Shown: positions 11,020 to 22,429 of the stretch, piece by piece
Numbering within the stretch: the first letter of the stretch is position 1
Layout: each line of letters opens with the position of its first letter
Source of the DNA: Saxidomus purpurata
Lineage: Eukaryota > Mollusca > Bivalvia > Venerida > Veneridae
Reading direction: 5' to 3'
DNA: 64,000 bases
NCBI GenBank assembly: GCA_022818135.1
Contig: JAFMSR010000019.1
Coordinates: 35,712,375 to 35,776,374, forward strand
The notes under the pieces: generated by a model
Told to the model about the DNA's origin: nothing
What the model saw: the letters and a program-made list of their open reading frames with translations, nothing else
Database searches by the model: none
Program-made: the position numbers and the translations under genes

Positions 11020-11231
11020 CTAACACTAACACAAGAGGTAATTCACAAAAACTATATAAAAAGACAGTAAGAACGAATCTGAAGCAGGGTACCTTTAGTC
11101 ACAGAGTGGTGGATCCCTGGAACAAGCTCCCAAACAGTATAGTTACGGCACCCACCCTTAATGCATTCAAGGCAAGACTTAACAAAATTTGGGGGGTCCC
11201 AAACAAATTTAGGCCAACCTGTTACACATAA
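11020..11231 (+). pseudogene. Non-LTR retrotransposon RT C-terminal tail fragment
   Basis: The frame ending at TAA 11229-11231 encodes a stretch with TRGNSQKLYKKTVRTN, FSHRVVDPWNKLPNSIV and LNAFKARLNKIW. This is the conserved tail found after the reverse transcriptase of many animal Jockey/CR1/RTE-group non-LTR elements. The upstream RT is missing, so it is a 5'-truncated fragment. The frame stays open to 10920, but residues before about 11020 do not look like the family. Confidence 0.75.
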
Positions 11232-11239
11232 GGACATGG

Positions 11240-11600
11240 AAGTGTTGTTTTTCCTGTTTCCTACATCTCGGTTTTTAGAAAGTTTTTGTTTTTTTTAAAG
11301 TAAAGTTCAGAACTGAAGTGGTTATCAACAGTGAAACTGTGAACACTATACCAAAAACTCAGTGAACTGTGTAAATAGTGTAAATCTGAAAATATTTGTG
11401 CAGAATATACATGGAATATTTGGAGTAAATTCAAATTCGGGAAAACAACATCAAAAAGGGCCAAAGAAACCGCCGGTTTAATGTGCTATAAAAAGCACAT
11501 ACAGGCCTTGGACTATATGAACTATATGAACTATTCTGCCATCTGGTGGTTACCTCCCTTTTGAATTGCTGGCGCCATTTGTAAACATTTAGGGTTTTCA
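11240..11600. other. No feature seen
   Basis: Sequence between the RT tail and the next TIR element. It may include the 3' UTR of the truncated element; nothing specific is recognisable. Confidence 0.4.
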
Positions 11601-11607
11601 CGTACCT

Positions 11608-12049
11608 CAGGGGCGGATCCAGGATTTGGTGTTAGGGGGGGCGTAACTTTTTTGCCAATTGTTGGTTCTGCTCAAGCCTTATAAAACGGCAATTATGACT
11701 GTTTTTTATTGTTTGTTTTCAAGTAATCGAACACTAAACAGAGATGGAGGGAGCGAGTGTATAATTAACATGTATAATTGAATGGCAATGAACAATGCAA
11801 GGGCCGTAGCCAAAGGTTAAAAAATGGGGAGGCACTTTCTAGGGGGGTTCGGGGTTTTTTTTCGAGGGTGCCATTTCGTGCATTTTCCTGCATTTCAAAC
11901 ATGTTTTTGATACTTTTAAGATACCGATTTCGGAAACAGAAAATATAAATTTATACTCAGATATTTATATAAGATTGGGGAATTTTAGGGGGGGCGCGCG
12001 CTGGGTGCGCCCTCCCCCCCACCCCCCCCACCCCCTGGATCCGCTAGTG
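11608..12049. mobile_element. TIR MITE with 5-bp target duplication, 442 bp
   Basis: Left end CAGGGGCGGATCCAGG (11608-11623) and right end CCTGGATCCGCTAGTG (12034-12049) are inverses at 13 of 16 positions. TACCT is directly repeated outside both ends (11603-11607 and 12050-12054). A CAG-starting TIR suggests hAT, and 5-bp duplications are known in the hAT5 group. G- and C-rich subterminal runs lie just inside both ends. No transposase frame. Confidence 0.75.
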
Positions 12050-12054
12050 TACCT

Positions 12055-12640
12055 GGTAACAATAAATGCTATTACGACCCAAATAGGTGTGTAACTAGGA
12101 TTTTCATCATGATTATGATAGTTGCAAGTTTAGTCTTACTATTTACACTTTGAAGGTAGACCGATTTTACAGGTTGACATTTTACTGTCTAGAGTCCTAC
12201 ATTGTAGTTAGTCTCAATAATAAGACTACAAACGCAGACCCATTTTAAATATTTGCCGTCACATTTGATGCTAGCCACAGGGACCTGGCAGCTCCCATAG
12301 ATACTTATACATTTGTATATTGAAACAAAAGATTAAACTTTTTTCACTATACACCTATATGCAGATTGTGTTAGAATTGGCAGTTTAACATTCAATCATT
12401 TATACTGTAAATTTGTATACTCAAAGCCTGAATTCTGATTGACCATCCCAACATTAAACACTGCTCTGTAACATGAAAAAGAAATATTTTTAGATGACCC
12501 ACCAAGAAGATGTTGTGTACCAATTTCAGGGGAGAAAAATGTAAATAAGAAAGATATATCATATGTAAACAAGAGAAAATTACTGTGTATATAAACTCAG
12601 ACCTTGTTTCTGTAACTATGTTATTTTAAGTTTTGTACTA
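12055..12640. other. No feature seen
   Basis: AT-rich sequence with no recognisable gene, RNA or repeat. Confidence 0.4.
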
Positions 12641-12649
12641 AATTTTCAG

Positions 12650-13812
12650 GAAAGCATGCATCTTGTAGTGTCATCTCAACCATTTTCACATCCTGCTCTG
12701 CCTGACAACTGCTGCTCTGAAGCCAAATATTCTGCAGCTGCATGGAAAACACATTGGTATGTGAGTTAACTTGCTTAAAAACAATTGAAGACTTGTTTCT
12801 CTTTCATTTCGGAATTGATATAATGCATTATGTTACATGTGTAGCAAGTTTGATGGTGATTTTCAGAACAAAAATAAATATACATGGTCTTATTTGCAGT
12901 GTTGTGTGGTCAAAGCCACCCCGGTCAATAATCCCAAAGTGGTCAATATATGGCCGATTGCTGGTAAAATGAATATTTTGTGATCACTTTTGGTTGTCTT
13001 AATATGAATAATGAATTAACAATTCAAATTGATAGCATTAAGAATAAAAAGTAAAGTTCAGCTAGATCTCCTGGTCAATACCTCCAAAGTGGTCAATATT
13101 ATATATACATCAGTATTGGTTGTTTCATCTAGCCACTCTCTATGTGGTTAATTGAAAATATTCTCCCATTGTGGTCAATACTCAGTCTGGTCAATTGAAT
13201 ATTTTGCAATATTTTTTTGTATGTTTTGATGAAAAAAATGACTTAATTCTCCAATGTGGTAAAATTTATAACTGATGAAATAAGGGTAATGTACAATTAA
13301 ATCTACCCTTTGGAGGTAAATGTAAGTCAATTTTGACTGTTTTGTCTGTTCCCTCTATTGTTGTATATACTGGTCAATTGATGGTCAATTGAATATTATT
13401 TTTAGTGTAATATCCACTTTTAAATTCAAATACAGACATAAGTACTTTCTTTGTTCCTAAATCTGTAAGCTAGCAAATTCCTTACTATTATTATTTTAAA
13501 AGTCGTATAGTATTTTCTTACGGTGTTGCTTATAAACATGAATACTCTGAGGAACTTTTCTACAACATTATTTGATAGAAAAATCTTGTTTTCCTGGAAT
13601 GTCCACGCAATTTTTTTCTATGTAAACATAAAGTCCAGTGAAGGTGATGTAAACTTGAAAGTTCATTGAAAGTGATATATATTATGTGTAAGTTGCAATG
13701 CTGAAAATTTTTTCTTTTTATTTTCAGTAAATTACAAGTGAATTGTTTGACAATGTAGCAGACATGGAGGGATTCTGTTTGCAGCTAATTTCAGAAAAAA
13801 AAACAACAATTG
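12650..13812 (+). other. Candidate exons of a spliced transcript
   Basis: A strong acceptor (ATTTTCAG, 12642-12649) and a donor GTATGT at 12757 delimit 107 bp that are open in one frame for 35 codons. A second strong acceptor (TTTTTATTTTCAG ending 13727) and a donor GTGTGT at 13813 delimit 85 bp, which hits a stop if joined in that frame. A third acceptor ends at 16637. The chain could be a non-coding RNA or a host gene 3' part, or pure chance. Between the two exons, 12900-13400 holds about nine copies of the phrase TGGTCAAT. Confidence 0.2.
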
Positions 13813-13904
13813 GTGTGTCTTTCCAGGTACCTAATCATGTTGTTTCAAAAAAAATTATGACCTATATGTGAGAATTTTACTCACAACAAATAAAAGTAGT
13901 GATT

Positions 13905-14510
13905 TTTAGAGGTAACGTTCGGCAGAACTTATGCCATGGTGGTTTGTCTGTTGACTTGTCCGTACATCTGTTCGTAAACTTTTCCTTTGTAACACTGTAC
14001 AGATCAAAATTTTCAAATTTGACTATCATGAAACTTTCTCAGAAGGTTGCCTCCAATATGTAGGGGGTCAGTGGGTCAAAAGTCAAGGTCACAATGACCT
14101 CTGTTAGCTTTTCCTTGATAGCACTTTGCATGTAACAATTTTCATTCAGCTTTCATCAGACTTGCTCAGAATATTGCCTGCAACATGTAGATGATCCCTT
14201 TCTTTTTTTGGGTGAGTTGGTCCAGGTCACGGTCAATATTTTGAAAAAGCTTGAAAAAATTGCTACTCATACCCTGTGTCATGCACAACACCATGTTCGA
14301 ATGGGGAACTAGGTCACAAGGACAAATCATATAAAAACATTGTGTATGCATTTGAGTTTTCATTTTTCATTTGATTTTCATGAAACTTTGTCAGTATGAT
14401 CCCCTTGATGAAATTTAGGTCGAGATCAAATATTGGTCATCTGGGGTGAAAAACTAGGTTACCCAGTCAAATCATAGAAAAACCTTGTGTATGCAATAGA
14501 GGTTGCATCT
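13905..14510 (+). repeat. Diverged 145-160-bp class tandem repeats
   Basis: Phrases 'catgaaactttctcagaa', 'ggtcaaaagtcaaggtcaca' and 'ggtcatctggggtgaaaaac' recur at irregular spacing. They belong to the same repeat class as the regular array that follows but are clearly older. Confidence 0.65.
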
Positions 14511-15735
14511 TTAGCTCACCTGAGCTGGCTCAGGGTGAGCTATTAGGATCGATGAATGTCAGTTGTCCGTCCCCACTTAGTTCGTTAACACTCTATTGGT
14601 CACATTTTTGCCTCAATTGTCATGAAACTTGGTCAGGATGTTTGTCCCAGTAATTACTCAGACGAGTTCAAATATGGGTCATCTCGGATGAAAAACTGGG
14701 TCACATGACCTAAAAATAGAAAAATCTTGTTAAGGCTCTAGAGGCTACTGTTTCTGTCCAAATATACTGGCAATTTGTCAAAAAGGTTGTTTGGTTAATT
14801 TCTAGCTCAAGTTTTAATATGGGTCACCTGGGGTCAAAAACTAGGTCACACAGCCCAAATATGGAAAAACCTTGTTAACACTCTAAAGGTAACATTTTCA
14901 GCCCAAATATCATGGAAATATGTCAGAAAGGTTGTTAAGATGATTTCTAGCTCAAGTTCGAATATGGGTCATCTGGGGTCAAAAACTAGGTCACACAGCG
15001 TGAATATGGAAAAATATTGTTAACACTCTAGAGGTAACATTTGCAGCCCAGATATCCTTGAAATTTGTTGGAAAGGTTGTTAAGATGATTTCTAGCTCAA
15101 GTTCGAATATGGGTCACCTGGGGTCAAAAACTAGGTCACACAGCCCAAATGTGGAAAAACCTTGTTAACACTCTAGAGGTGACATTTTCAGCCCAAATAT
15201 CCTGGAAATTTGTCAGAAAGGTTGTTTTGATGATTTCTAGCCCAAGTTTCAATATGGGTCATCTGGGGTCAAAAACTAGGTCACACAGCTCAAATATGGA
15301 AAAGCCTTGTTAATATTCTAGAGGTAACATTTTTAGCCCAAATATCCTTGAAATTTGTCAGTAAGGTTGTTTTGATGATTTCTAGCCCAAGTTTCAATAT
15401 GGGTCATCTGGGGTCAAAAACTAGGTCACACAGCTCAAATATGGAAAAGCCTTGTTAATATTCTAGAGGTAACATTTTTAGCCCAAATATCCTTGAAATT
15501 TGTCAGATAGGTTGTTAAGATGATTTCTAGCTCAATTTCGAATATGGGTCATCTGGGGTCAAAAACTAGGTCACACAGCCCAAATGTGGAAAAACCTTGT
15601 TAACACAGTAGAGGTAACACTTTTCAGCCCAAAGATCCTGGAAATTTGTCAGAAAGGTTGTTTTGATGATTTCTAGGAACTTTGTTAAAAGCAGTTGTAC
15701 TCTGGTGCGCGATAAAGGGCCATCATGGCCCTCTT
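14511..15735 (+). mobile_element. Pearl/Helitron-like element with a regular 145-bp array
   Basis: The GGTCAAAAACTAGG phrase (or its variant) stands at equivalent positions 14681, 14826, 14971, 15116, 15261, 15406 and 15551, a constant 145-bp step over seven units. The left end has a hairpin, AGCTCACCTGAGC (14513-14525) against GCTCAGGGTGAGC (14528-14540). The right end has the hairpin AGGGCCATCATGGCCCT (15716-15732). Tandem core, hairpin ends and no coding capacity match the non-autonomous pearl-type elements known from bivalves, later linked to Helitrons. The Helitron link is inferred. Confidence 0.8.
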
Positions 15736-15739
15736 GTTC

Positions 15740-16140
15740 ATTGTATCTTCATGGAACTTTGTTAGTATGATTGTCTTGATGAAATGTAGGTGGAGTATGA
15801 ATATGGGTACTCTGAATTCAATAACTAGGTCACCCGGTTGAAAACCTTGTGTATGCCATACAGGTGACATTTGCAACCAAATCATCATGTAAATCGATCA
15901 AAAGTTATGCCTTGTCAAGGTCAAACAGAATGTTTGTGTTTATGATATAAAGTTTAGAGTTGGAAGTTTGGTCACATATTGTCATAAGTCGCAGACCCAC
16001 GTGAGCGATAAAGAGCCATCTTCAGGCCCCCTTGTTTCATAGAAATAGAAAAGAAGAAAGAAACAAGTCCAGCCTTGAACAACTACACATATTCGGAGCT
16101 ATTAGGATCGTTCACTGTCTGGCATGGCCCTCTTGTTAAT
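15740..16140 (+). repeat. Diverged continuation of the same repeat class
   Basis: Contains 'ataactaggtcacccgg', two GCGATAAAGRGCCATC-like ends and a GGCATGGCCCTCTTGTT end near 16120, so fragments of at least one more element of this class are stacked here. Confidence 0.6.
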
Positions 16141-16940
16141 TATCTCTCTTAGTTAAATTGTCTCTTCCGTTAAATATTTTATGTAAAGATTTTGCTTCCA
16201 TTTTTATTCTAGCTTAAATAGCTCATATAGTGTCTGCAGAAGATGAGTCTAACTTCACTTACTATAATATAAGCACATGGGTCACATTTGACCAGCAATC
16301 ATCAGGAAAAATTTAAAAATAATTATCTTCATGATATCAATGCCAATTTTGAATGTGGGTCATAATGGTCGCTATTATCACTTCTTCTGTCATCTGATTT
16401 GGTGCTTCTTTAGTCAAATCATTAATAGGTTGAACATTTTTCTCTCAAAACAGTAACAGTAACTGGTTCTAAAGTAAAACAGTACTTCATAGAATTGAAT
16501 GTTGACCAAATAAGATACAGCATGCTCTGATGAGCAACATATTGCCAACTGAGTCTCATGTTATCATAGCATGTATTGTTCAACTTTCTTTCTACATACA
16601 TTCTCTTATTACCACATATTATTTTTTTTCATTTCAGGAGCCATTGTCATATCGTGGGAGTGAAAAAAGTTCCTAAATATTGTTTAGAAAGACAGTCGTG
16701 TTTTAGAAGTTAGCAGCAAAATGAACTGAAACTTTAAGCGTGTCAATAATTTAACGTACAACAAAAGTGTGAAAAAATACATTTCAGATTTAAGAGGCAG
16801 ATGCAAGAATGATATGTTTTAATTAAGTATCTAGTTAGGTATGCTTTGTATGAACTTTAATCTTTGAAATGCCAATACTACAATAAGTCTGTTTACAAAA
16901 TTTAATTCCTGTAATATTAACCTATAACTCACTAACAGTT
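16140..16940. other. No feature seen apart from a splice-acceptor-like site
   Basis: AT-rich. A good acceptor, TTTTTTTTCATTTCAG, ends at 16637. A single arm of the fold-back phrase of 8288-8389 is at about 16903-16930. Confidence 0.35.
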
Positions 16941-16941
16941 T

Positions 16942-17396
16942 TTGTGTCGCCCTTTAGGAATATTTGCGACCATTAAAAACCGTATATACAGTCGCAAATA
17001 TCGAAATTACAAAACAGTTATTCCTATATTTTATACTTAGATTTTTGCTATAACTTTGCCAAATCTTAAGATGTCTTTATCAAACTTTCAAAATTGATTG
17101 CTTATGTCAAAAGGGTTGTGATGCCGCCAATTTTGTAGGTCAAGGTCTTATTTAACAGAGTAATGCCCCTTTTAGTACTTAGATTTTGTCACAAAAACTT
17201 AATGTTGGCTATAACTTTGCCATTTCTTAAGATTTCTTCATCAAACTTTCAAATTGTATTGCTTATGTCAAAGGGTTGTGATGCCCCAAAATTTTGTTGG
17301 TCAAGGCCATATTTGACAGAGTTATGCCCCTTTTTGTACTTAGATTTTGTCAAAGAATTATTGGTTATTCTGACAAAGTGTAAGAGGGCGACACAA
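16942..17396. mobile_element. TIR-flanked tandem-repeat element, 161-bp units
   Basis: TTGTGTCGCCCT (16942-16953) is inverted at 17385-17396. Inside are two 161-bp units (CAAACTTTC at 17081 and 17242) with 'ggttgtgatgcc', 'gttatgcccc' and 'cttagattttgtca' phrases. An 11-bp inverted repeat, ATATTTGCGAC / GTCGCAAATAT, lies just inside the left end. Non-autonomous, no coding capacity. Confidence 0.72.
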
Positions 17397-17399
17397 GTG

Positions 17400-18220
17400 T
17401 TCTACTGAACATCCATCTAGCCTACACCTACAGACCATAATATATCTTGCTTAACTGGGTTGAAACAAACATGAAAGAGCGTCTACGGCCGACCCCAGTA
17501 TTTTTATTGAAGAAATAGAGGGTTAGGCTTGTCCCTTTTAGGCTAGCCCTACCTACAAAAACAAATTTAACTAATTAGTGGTATTAAATTTTTTATAAAT
17601 TGTAAAGCATTTGATTGGATTATACATGAGGGCAAAATGTAAGTGAACGAAATGTAGTGTGTGTTATAGTATAGAATAAAAAACATTAAAAATGACAACT
17701 TTGGCAATTGTTGTTTGTTGAATGTATCTAAATTTTGAGTTTGCTTGATTAGGTGTGTTTTACTTAAATGTTTCAAACTAATATTATCAACTGGTGTCTA
17801 GTGGGCAAGGTATATGAAGAGGTTTAGTCTGTCTGTAACTCTCAATATATGTTAGAAGTGCCATAATTGACAGCATAAAGGGAAAAGCCTCGTCTTTTCA
17901 GGCAATGGCAATTTGAGAATGTGAGTGTTTGGCAGACAAGGCTCTGCAATCCTTAGTGCCTGTCATCACATTATATTTGTGACACGGTGCCTTGGGTGTG
18001 CTGTGGGTCTTATGTCAGACACTCGCATTTCCAAATTCATTGACAACCACCTGGAGTGTACAGACAATTTTAGAACAGCACATCCGTTGGTCACATTGAG
18101 CAGATAATACACTGCATCAATAGTCCAACTACTTTATGTAGTATACAATTTTGCAGTTGATGAACCAGATCCCTTACACAAGAAATAAGTAACTGCATTT
18201 ACTTCTTAAAGTCATTGTCT
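17400..18220. other. No feature seen
   Basis: Mixed AT-rich sequence. A short stretch near 17500-17560 (TAGGCTTGTCCC, CTAGCCCTACC) resembles interiors of the small MITEs at 7.2-8.2 kb. Nothing else is recognised. Confidence 0.35.
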
Positions 18221-18299
18221 GTCTGCAGTTTGTACCATGCATACTCTGCATGCCTGAAGCAAAATATGTACAACCATAAAGAACAGGTATTCTGTAATT

Positions 18300-18496
18300 G
18301 CAGGTCTGAAGACTATACCATGCATAGTCTGCACGTCTGCAGACTATACCATGCATACTCTGCATGTCTGCAGACTATACCATGCATACTCTGCAGGTCT
18401 GCAGACTATACCATGCATAGTATGTAGGGCTGCAGACTATACCATGCATACTCTGCATGTCTGCAGACTATACCATGCATAGTCTGCAGGTCTGCA
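18300..18496 (-). repeat. 31-bp palindromic minisatellite, array 2
   Basis: CCATGCA stands at 18318, 18349, 18380, 18411, 18442 and 18473, exact 31-bp steps. A stray unit is at 18235, separated by unrelated sequence. The monomer is the reverse complement of that at 1305-1495. The flanks of the two arrays do not match, so they look like independent arrays of one family rather than ends of one large element. Confidence 0.93.
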
Positions 18497-18499
18497 TTT

Positions 18500-18940
18500 T
18501 TTAAATGAGATAACTTGGAGTTTTGTTTCAATTATAGTTTAAATGTATTTTGTCTGAAACAAAATCACATTCTGTGGACACAGAAGCATAGCAACTGACA
18601 AATTATTATTTGTACCGTCTCTAGGCTCTGCAATCATACAAACACACATTCCGGTATCTATGCGACGTTAGATTTAGAACCATTGAATAAGTAATTCCAG
18701 CATTTCCGCATTTCGGTGATACACTTTTATAAATCTCCATGACGTTGAGATGACCCTTTTGCAATCAAGTAATCCAGAGGTATTACTGAAAGCAAGCAAT
18801 TCCCAAAATAAAAAGCACAACGTACATTGTATCTCCTTTGTCTATTCCGACTATTTTTATTCTTTAAACAACTCCTCTTCAATCCCACATTCACAATTAT
18901 ACTTACTCTCAAGTAATCAATCCATTTTCTTAAACATTCT
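18500..18940. other. No feature seen
   Basis: Spacer between the minisatellite and the 280-bp satellite. Small overlapping frames on both strands have no recognisable product. Confidence 0.4.
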
Positions 18941-18944
18941 GTTA

Positions 18945-19235
18945 CGTGAGTAGATGACATATTGGCGTCGACAAATGATCAATAGAATTATCATCAACAA
19001 AATATGCTAAACTCAGTCATCCTTGAGTAGCTGAAAAGTCAACAAGGTCTCATGTACGCTAAAACATTCGACACTTACCATCAAAATGTAGCAAAATAAG
19101 CTAATACCTATGAGAAGCTGAGTATTTAAAACCGTATCTTAGACAATAATCATCAAAATAAAATAATAATATTATGATGTGCGAGAACGAAACACCACCC
19201 CCCCCCAAAAAAAAAAAAACCCCCCCCCCAAAAAA

Positions 19236-19291
<56 letters not shown>

Positions 19292-21355
19292 AAACCCAAA
19301 AAAAAAGCCAGACAGTAGTGCGACCATGATCCAAAAAAAATGACATTGCAACCTTTCACGAATCATAAATACGTTACGTATATTGGGGTCAACAAATGAC
19401 CAATAAAAATATCATAAAAAAAAATCCAAACCAACCCCCCCCTTAAAAAAAAAAAAAAAAAAATTTTTTTTTTTTCCCCCCCACAAACTTTTGACACTTA
19501 CCATCACAATGTAGCAAAAATAGCTAAATTCTATGTGTAGCTGAGCAATGCAGACCGTATCTCAGATAATTATCATCAAAATATGATAATTAATTATGAT
19601 GTGCAAGTCATTGTGCGAGACATTGCATCTTTTCACGAATCATGAAATACGTTACCTCTTGAAGACATATTGGCGTCGACAAATGACCAATAAAGATATC
19701 ATCAAAATATATGGAAAGCTTTCCCGTCATTGAGTAGCTGAAAAGTCAACAATCATGTTCACACAAATAGTCCAGACTTACCTTCACGATAAAGCTAAAC
19801 AGTTAAAATATATGAATAGCTGACCATTGCAAGCCTAGATGTATTTTAGATAATTACAATCAAAAACATTTTATAATGTGCGAGACATTGTGCGGGACAT
19901 TGCATCTTTTCACAAATAATGAAATACGTTTCCTCTTGATGGCCTATTGGCGTCGACAAATGACCATGGTAATCTCAGCAAACTATATACTAAACTCAGT
20001 CATCCTTGAGTAGCTAAAAATCAACAATGTGTCATGTTCACACAAATTTTCCAGACTTAACATTAAAATCTAGCAAAAAGTTAAAATCTATGAGTAGCTG
20101 AGCAATGCAAGCCAAAATGTATCTTAGATAATTATCATAAAAAAAATAAATAATGTGCGAGACATTGTGCGGGACATTGCATCTTTCCACGAATCATGAA
20201 ATACGTTTCAACTTGAAGAAATGTTGGCGTCGACAAATGACCATTTGGAATATCAAAAAAATATATGCTAAACTCAATCAGCCTTGAGTAGCTGAAAAGT
20301 CAACAAAGTGTCATGTTCACACAATTTTTCGAGACTTACCATCACAATTTAGAAGAACAGTTAAAATAAATGAGTAGCTGAGCATTGCAATCCGATATGT
20401 ATCTTAGATAATTAAGATTATGATGAGCGAGTCATTGATGGCGAGATGATGCATCTTTTCACGAATCATAAAATATGTTACCTCTTGAAGACATATTTGC
20501 GTCGACAGATGACCAAAAGAAATATCAGCAAAAAAATATGCTAAACTCAGTCATCATTGAGTAGCTGAAAAGTCAACAATGTGTCATGTTCACACAATTG
20601 TTAGAGTCTAACCATCAAAAATATAGCAGCCAAGTTAAAATAATATTATATGAGTTGCTGAGCAATGCAAGCCGATATCTTTCTTAGATAATTAAAATAA
20701 AAAAAATTTAATGATGTGCGAGTCATTGTGCGGGACAATGCATCTTCTCACAAATCATCAAATACGTCTTGCAGACATATTTGCGCCGACAAATGACCAA
20801 TTTAAATATATTTCAATATATGCTAAACTAAGCCATACTTGAGTATCTTAAAATTTAACAATAGTTATGTCAATTTCACACAAATTGTTGAGACTTACCA
20901 TCAAAATATAGCAAAAATGTTAAAATATATGAGCAGATGAGCATTGCAAGCCTAGATGTATCCTAGATAATAATTATCAAAACATAAATATAAAGATGTG
21001 CGAGACATTGTGCGGGACATTGCATCTTTTCACGAATCATGAAATACGTTACCTCTTGAAGACATATTGGCGTCGATAAATGGCCAATAGAAATATTATC
21101 AAAATATGCTTAACTAAACAATCCTTGAGAAGCTGAAAAGTCAACAATGTGTCATGTTCACACAAACATTTTAGACTCACCATCAAAGTATAGCAAAACT
21201 AGCTAATATCTACGAGTAGCTGAGCAATGCAAGTTGTATAATAAATACTTAACGTCAAAAATAATAATGATATTATGATGTGCGAGACATTGTGCGAGAC
21301 ATTGCAGCTTTTCACGAATCATAAAATACGTTTCTGATTGAAGACATGTTTGGGA
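18945..21355 (+). repeat. Satellite array with monomers of about 280 bp
   Basis: The phrase TTGGCGTCGACAAATGACC or a variant stands at 18962, 19383, 19670, 19947, 20224, 20497, 20781, 21067 and 21350. The steps are 421, 287, 277, 277, 273, 284, 286 and 283 bp. Other conserved parts are 'gagtagctgaaaagtcaaca', 'gtgcgagacattgtgcggga' and 'cgaatcatgaaatacgttac'. The long first step is due to homopolymer expansion at 19196-19310. Monomers differ by many substitutions, so the array is not freshly homogenised. No coding potential. Confidence 0.94.
19196..19485. repeat. Homopolymer-rich tract inside the satellite
   Basis: Runs of C, A, C and then more than 50 A lie at about 19196-19290. A block of C, A, T and C runs follows at about 19434-19482. 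They replace normal monomer sequence in two neighbouring units and are not found in the others. Consensus or assembly error is as likely as a biological expansion. Confidence 0.85.
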
Positions 21356-21552
21356 AGCGGGAGGGTCTTCGCGAGTTCACCAGGGGAGAAATCCCACTGT
21401 CGGCCGGGACTGTAAACAATTTAAAATAAAGGAAAAGCGTAAATCAATACGATTACAGCATATTAATTTCAAATATATGGTTCCAGTCCTTAATTTATTT
21501 TATCATTGGCTGATGACAGAATATATTTAATTTGTATTTTGGGATTTCATTA

Positions 21553-22421
21553 CAGTCAAGACTGTCTGTAGTGACCGACGTTCGGAGAATTAAAAAAAGG
21601 TCACTGTAGACAAGGGGTCACTATACACAGTATGTGTATGAAATGACAAAGTGTCTGACAAATAGTAAACATTGAGTAACTGGTAAGCAATTTGCTTGCT
21701 ACATTATATTACTGTCAGTATAAACAAGTTATTGGCAGACTTTTTAATGTGGACAGACGGACAAAGTGATCCCCATATGCTGGCAGATAGACAGATGGAC
21801 ATTGTGACCCTCATGTATTGGCAGAGAGACAGACAGACGGACAAAGTGATCCCCATATGTTTGCAGACACAGTAGTAAGCAACGCAAAATGTAAGGTACA
21901 TATATAATTGATTATGTACCGTACATGTAGTTTATTAGTGAATTAGTGTATCACTTTTCTTCAAATATTTATGATGAAGATAAAAATTAAATTAATAAAA
22001 ACATTATCTGCTTATATTTTAGAACAATCACGTTCACTGAAATTACTGTCATGTACAGGTTAAAACTGTCGACTGTCGTAAAACTTACTAAAAGCTGCAT
22101 CTCAAAGTTACTGCACTAGGTACATTTGTATCTTTCACATTGTAATAATGAATTTAAGAGTTAAGATGATAGCCTGACAGCAAAGAAGTCTTTAATTTTT
22201 ATTTGTTTTCACTTCTAAATGGACACTTCCCGTTAAAAAAGTCGCTGGACGCGTTCGAAACTATGTTTTGCGGAGAAAAGATAAGGGTCGCTGGACGGAC
22301 TAGACAGGGAGTCGCTAATCACAAGCCATTTTAAGAGTAAAATGTAACGGGAGGAGCATAGACGAGTCGCTGTTGACAGAATGTCGCTGAAAACAGGGGG
22401 TCGCTAAGACAGTCTCGACTG
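21553..22421. mobile_element. Tc1/mariner-type MITE, 869 bp
   Basis: Left end CAGTCAAGACTGTCTGTAGT and right end (read inverted) CAGTCGAGACTGTCTTAGCG are alike over about 24 bp. TA flanks both ends (21551-21552 and 22422-22423). GTCGCTG/GGTCACT phrases recur just inside both ends. 21750-21870 contains irregular repeats of GACAGACGGACAAAGTGATC. No transposase frame. Confidence 0.8.
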
Positions 22422-22429
22422 TACTTTCT

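Noticed and set aside
19101..19366. Three overlapping poly-Phe frames
   Set aside because: They translate the poly-A/poly-C tract on the minus strand.
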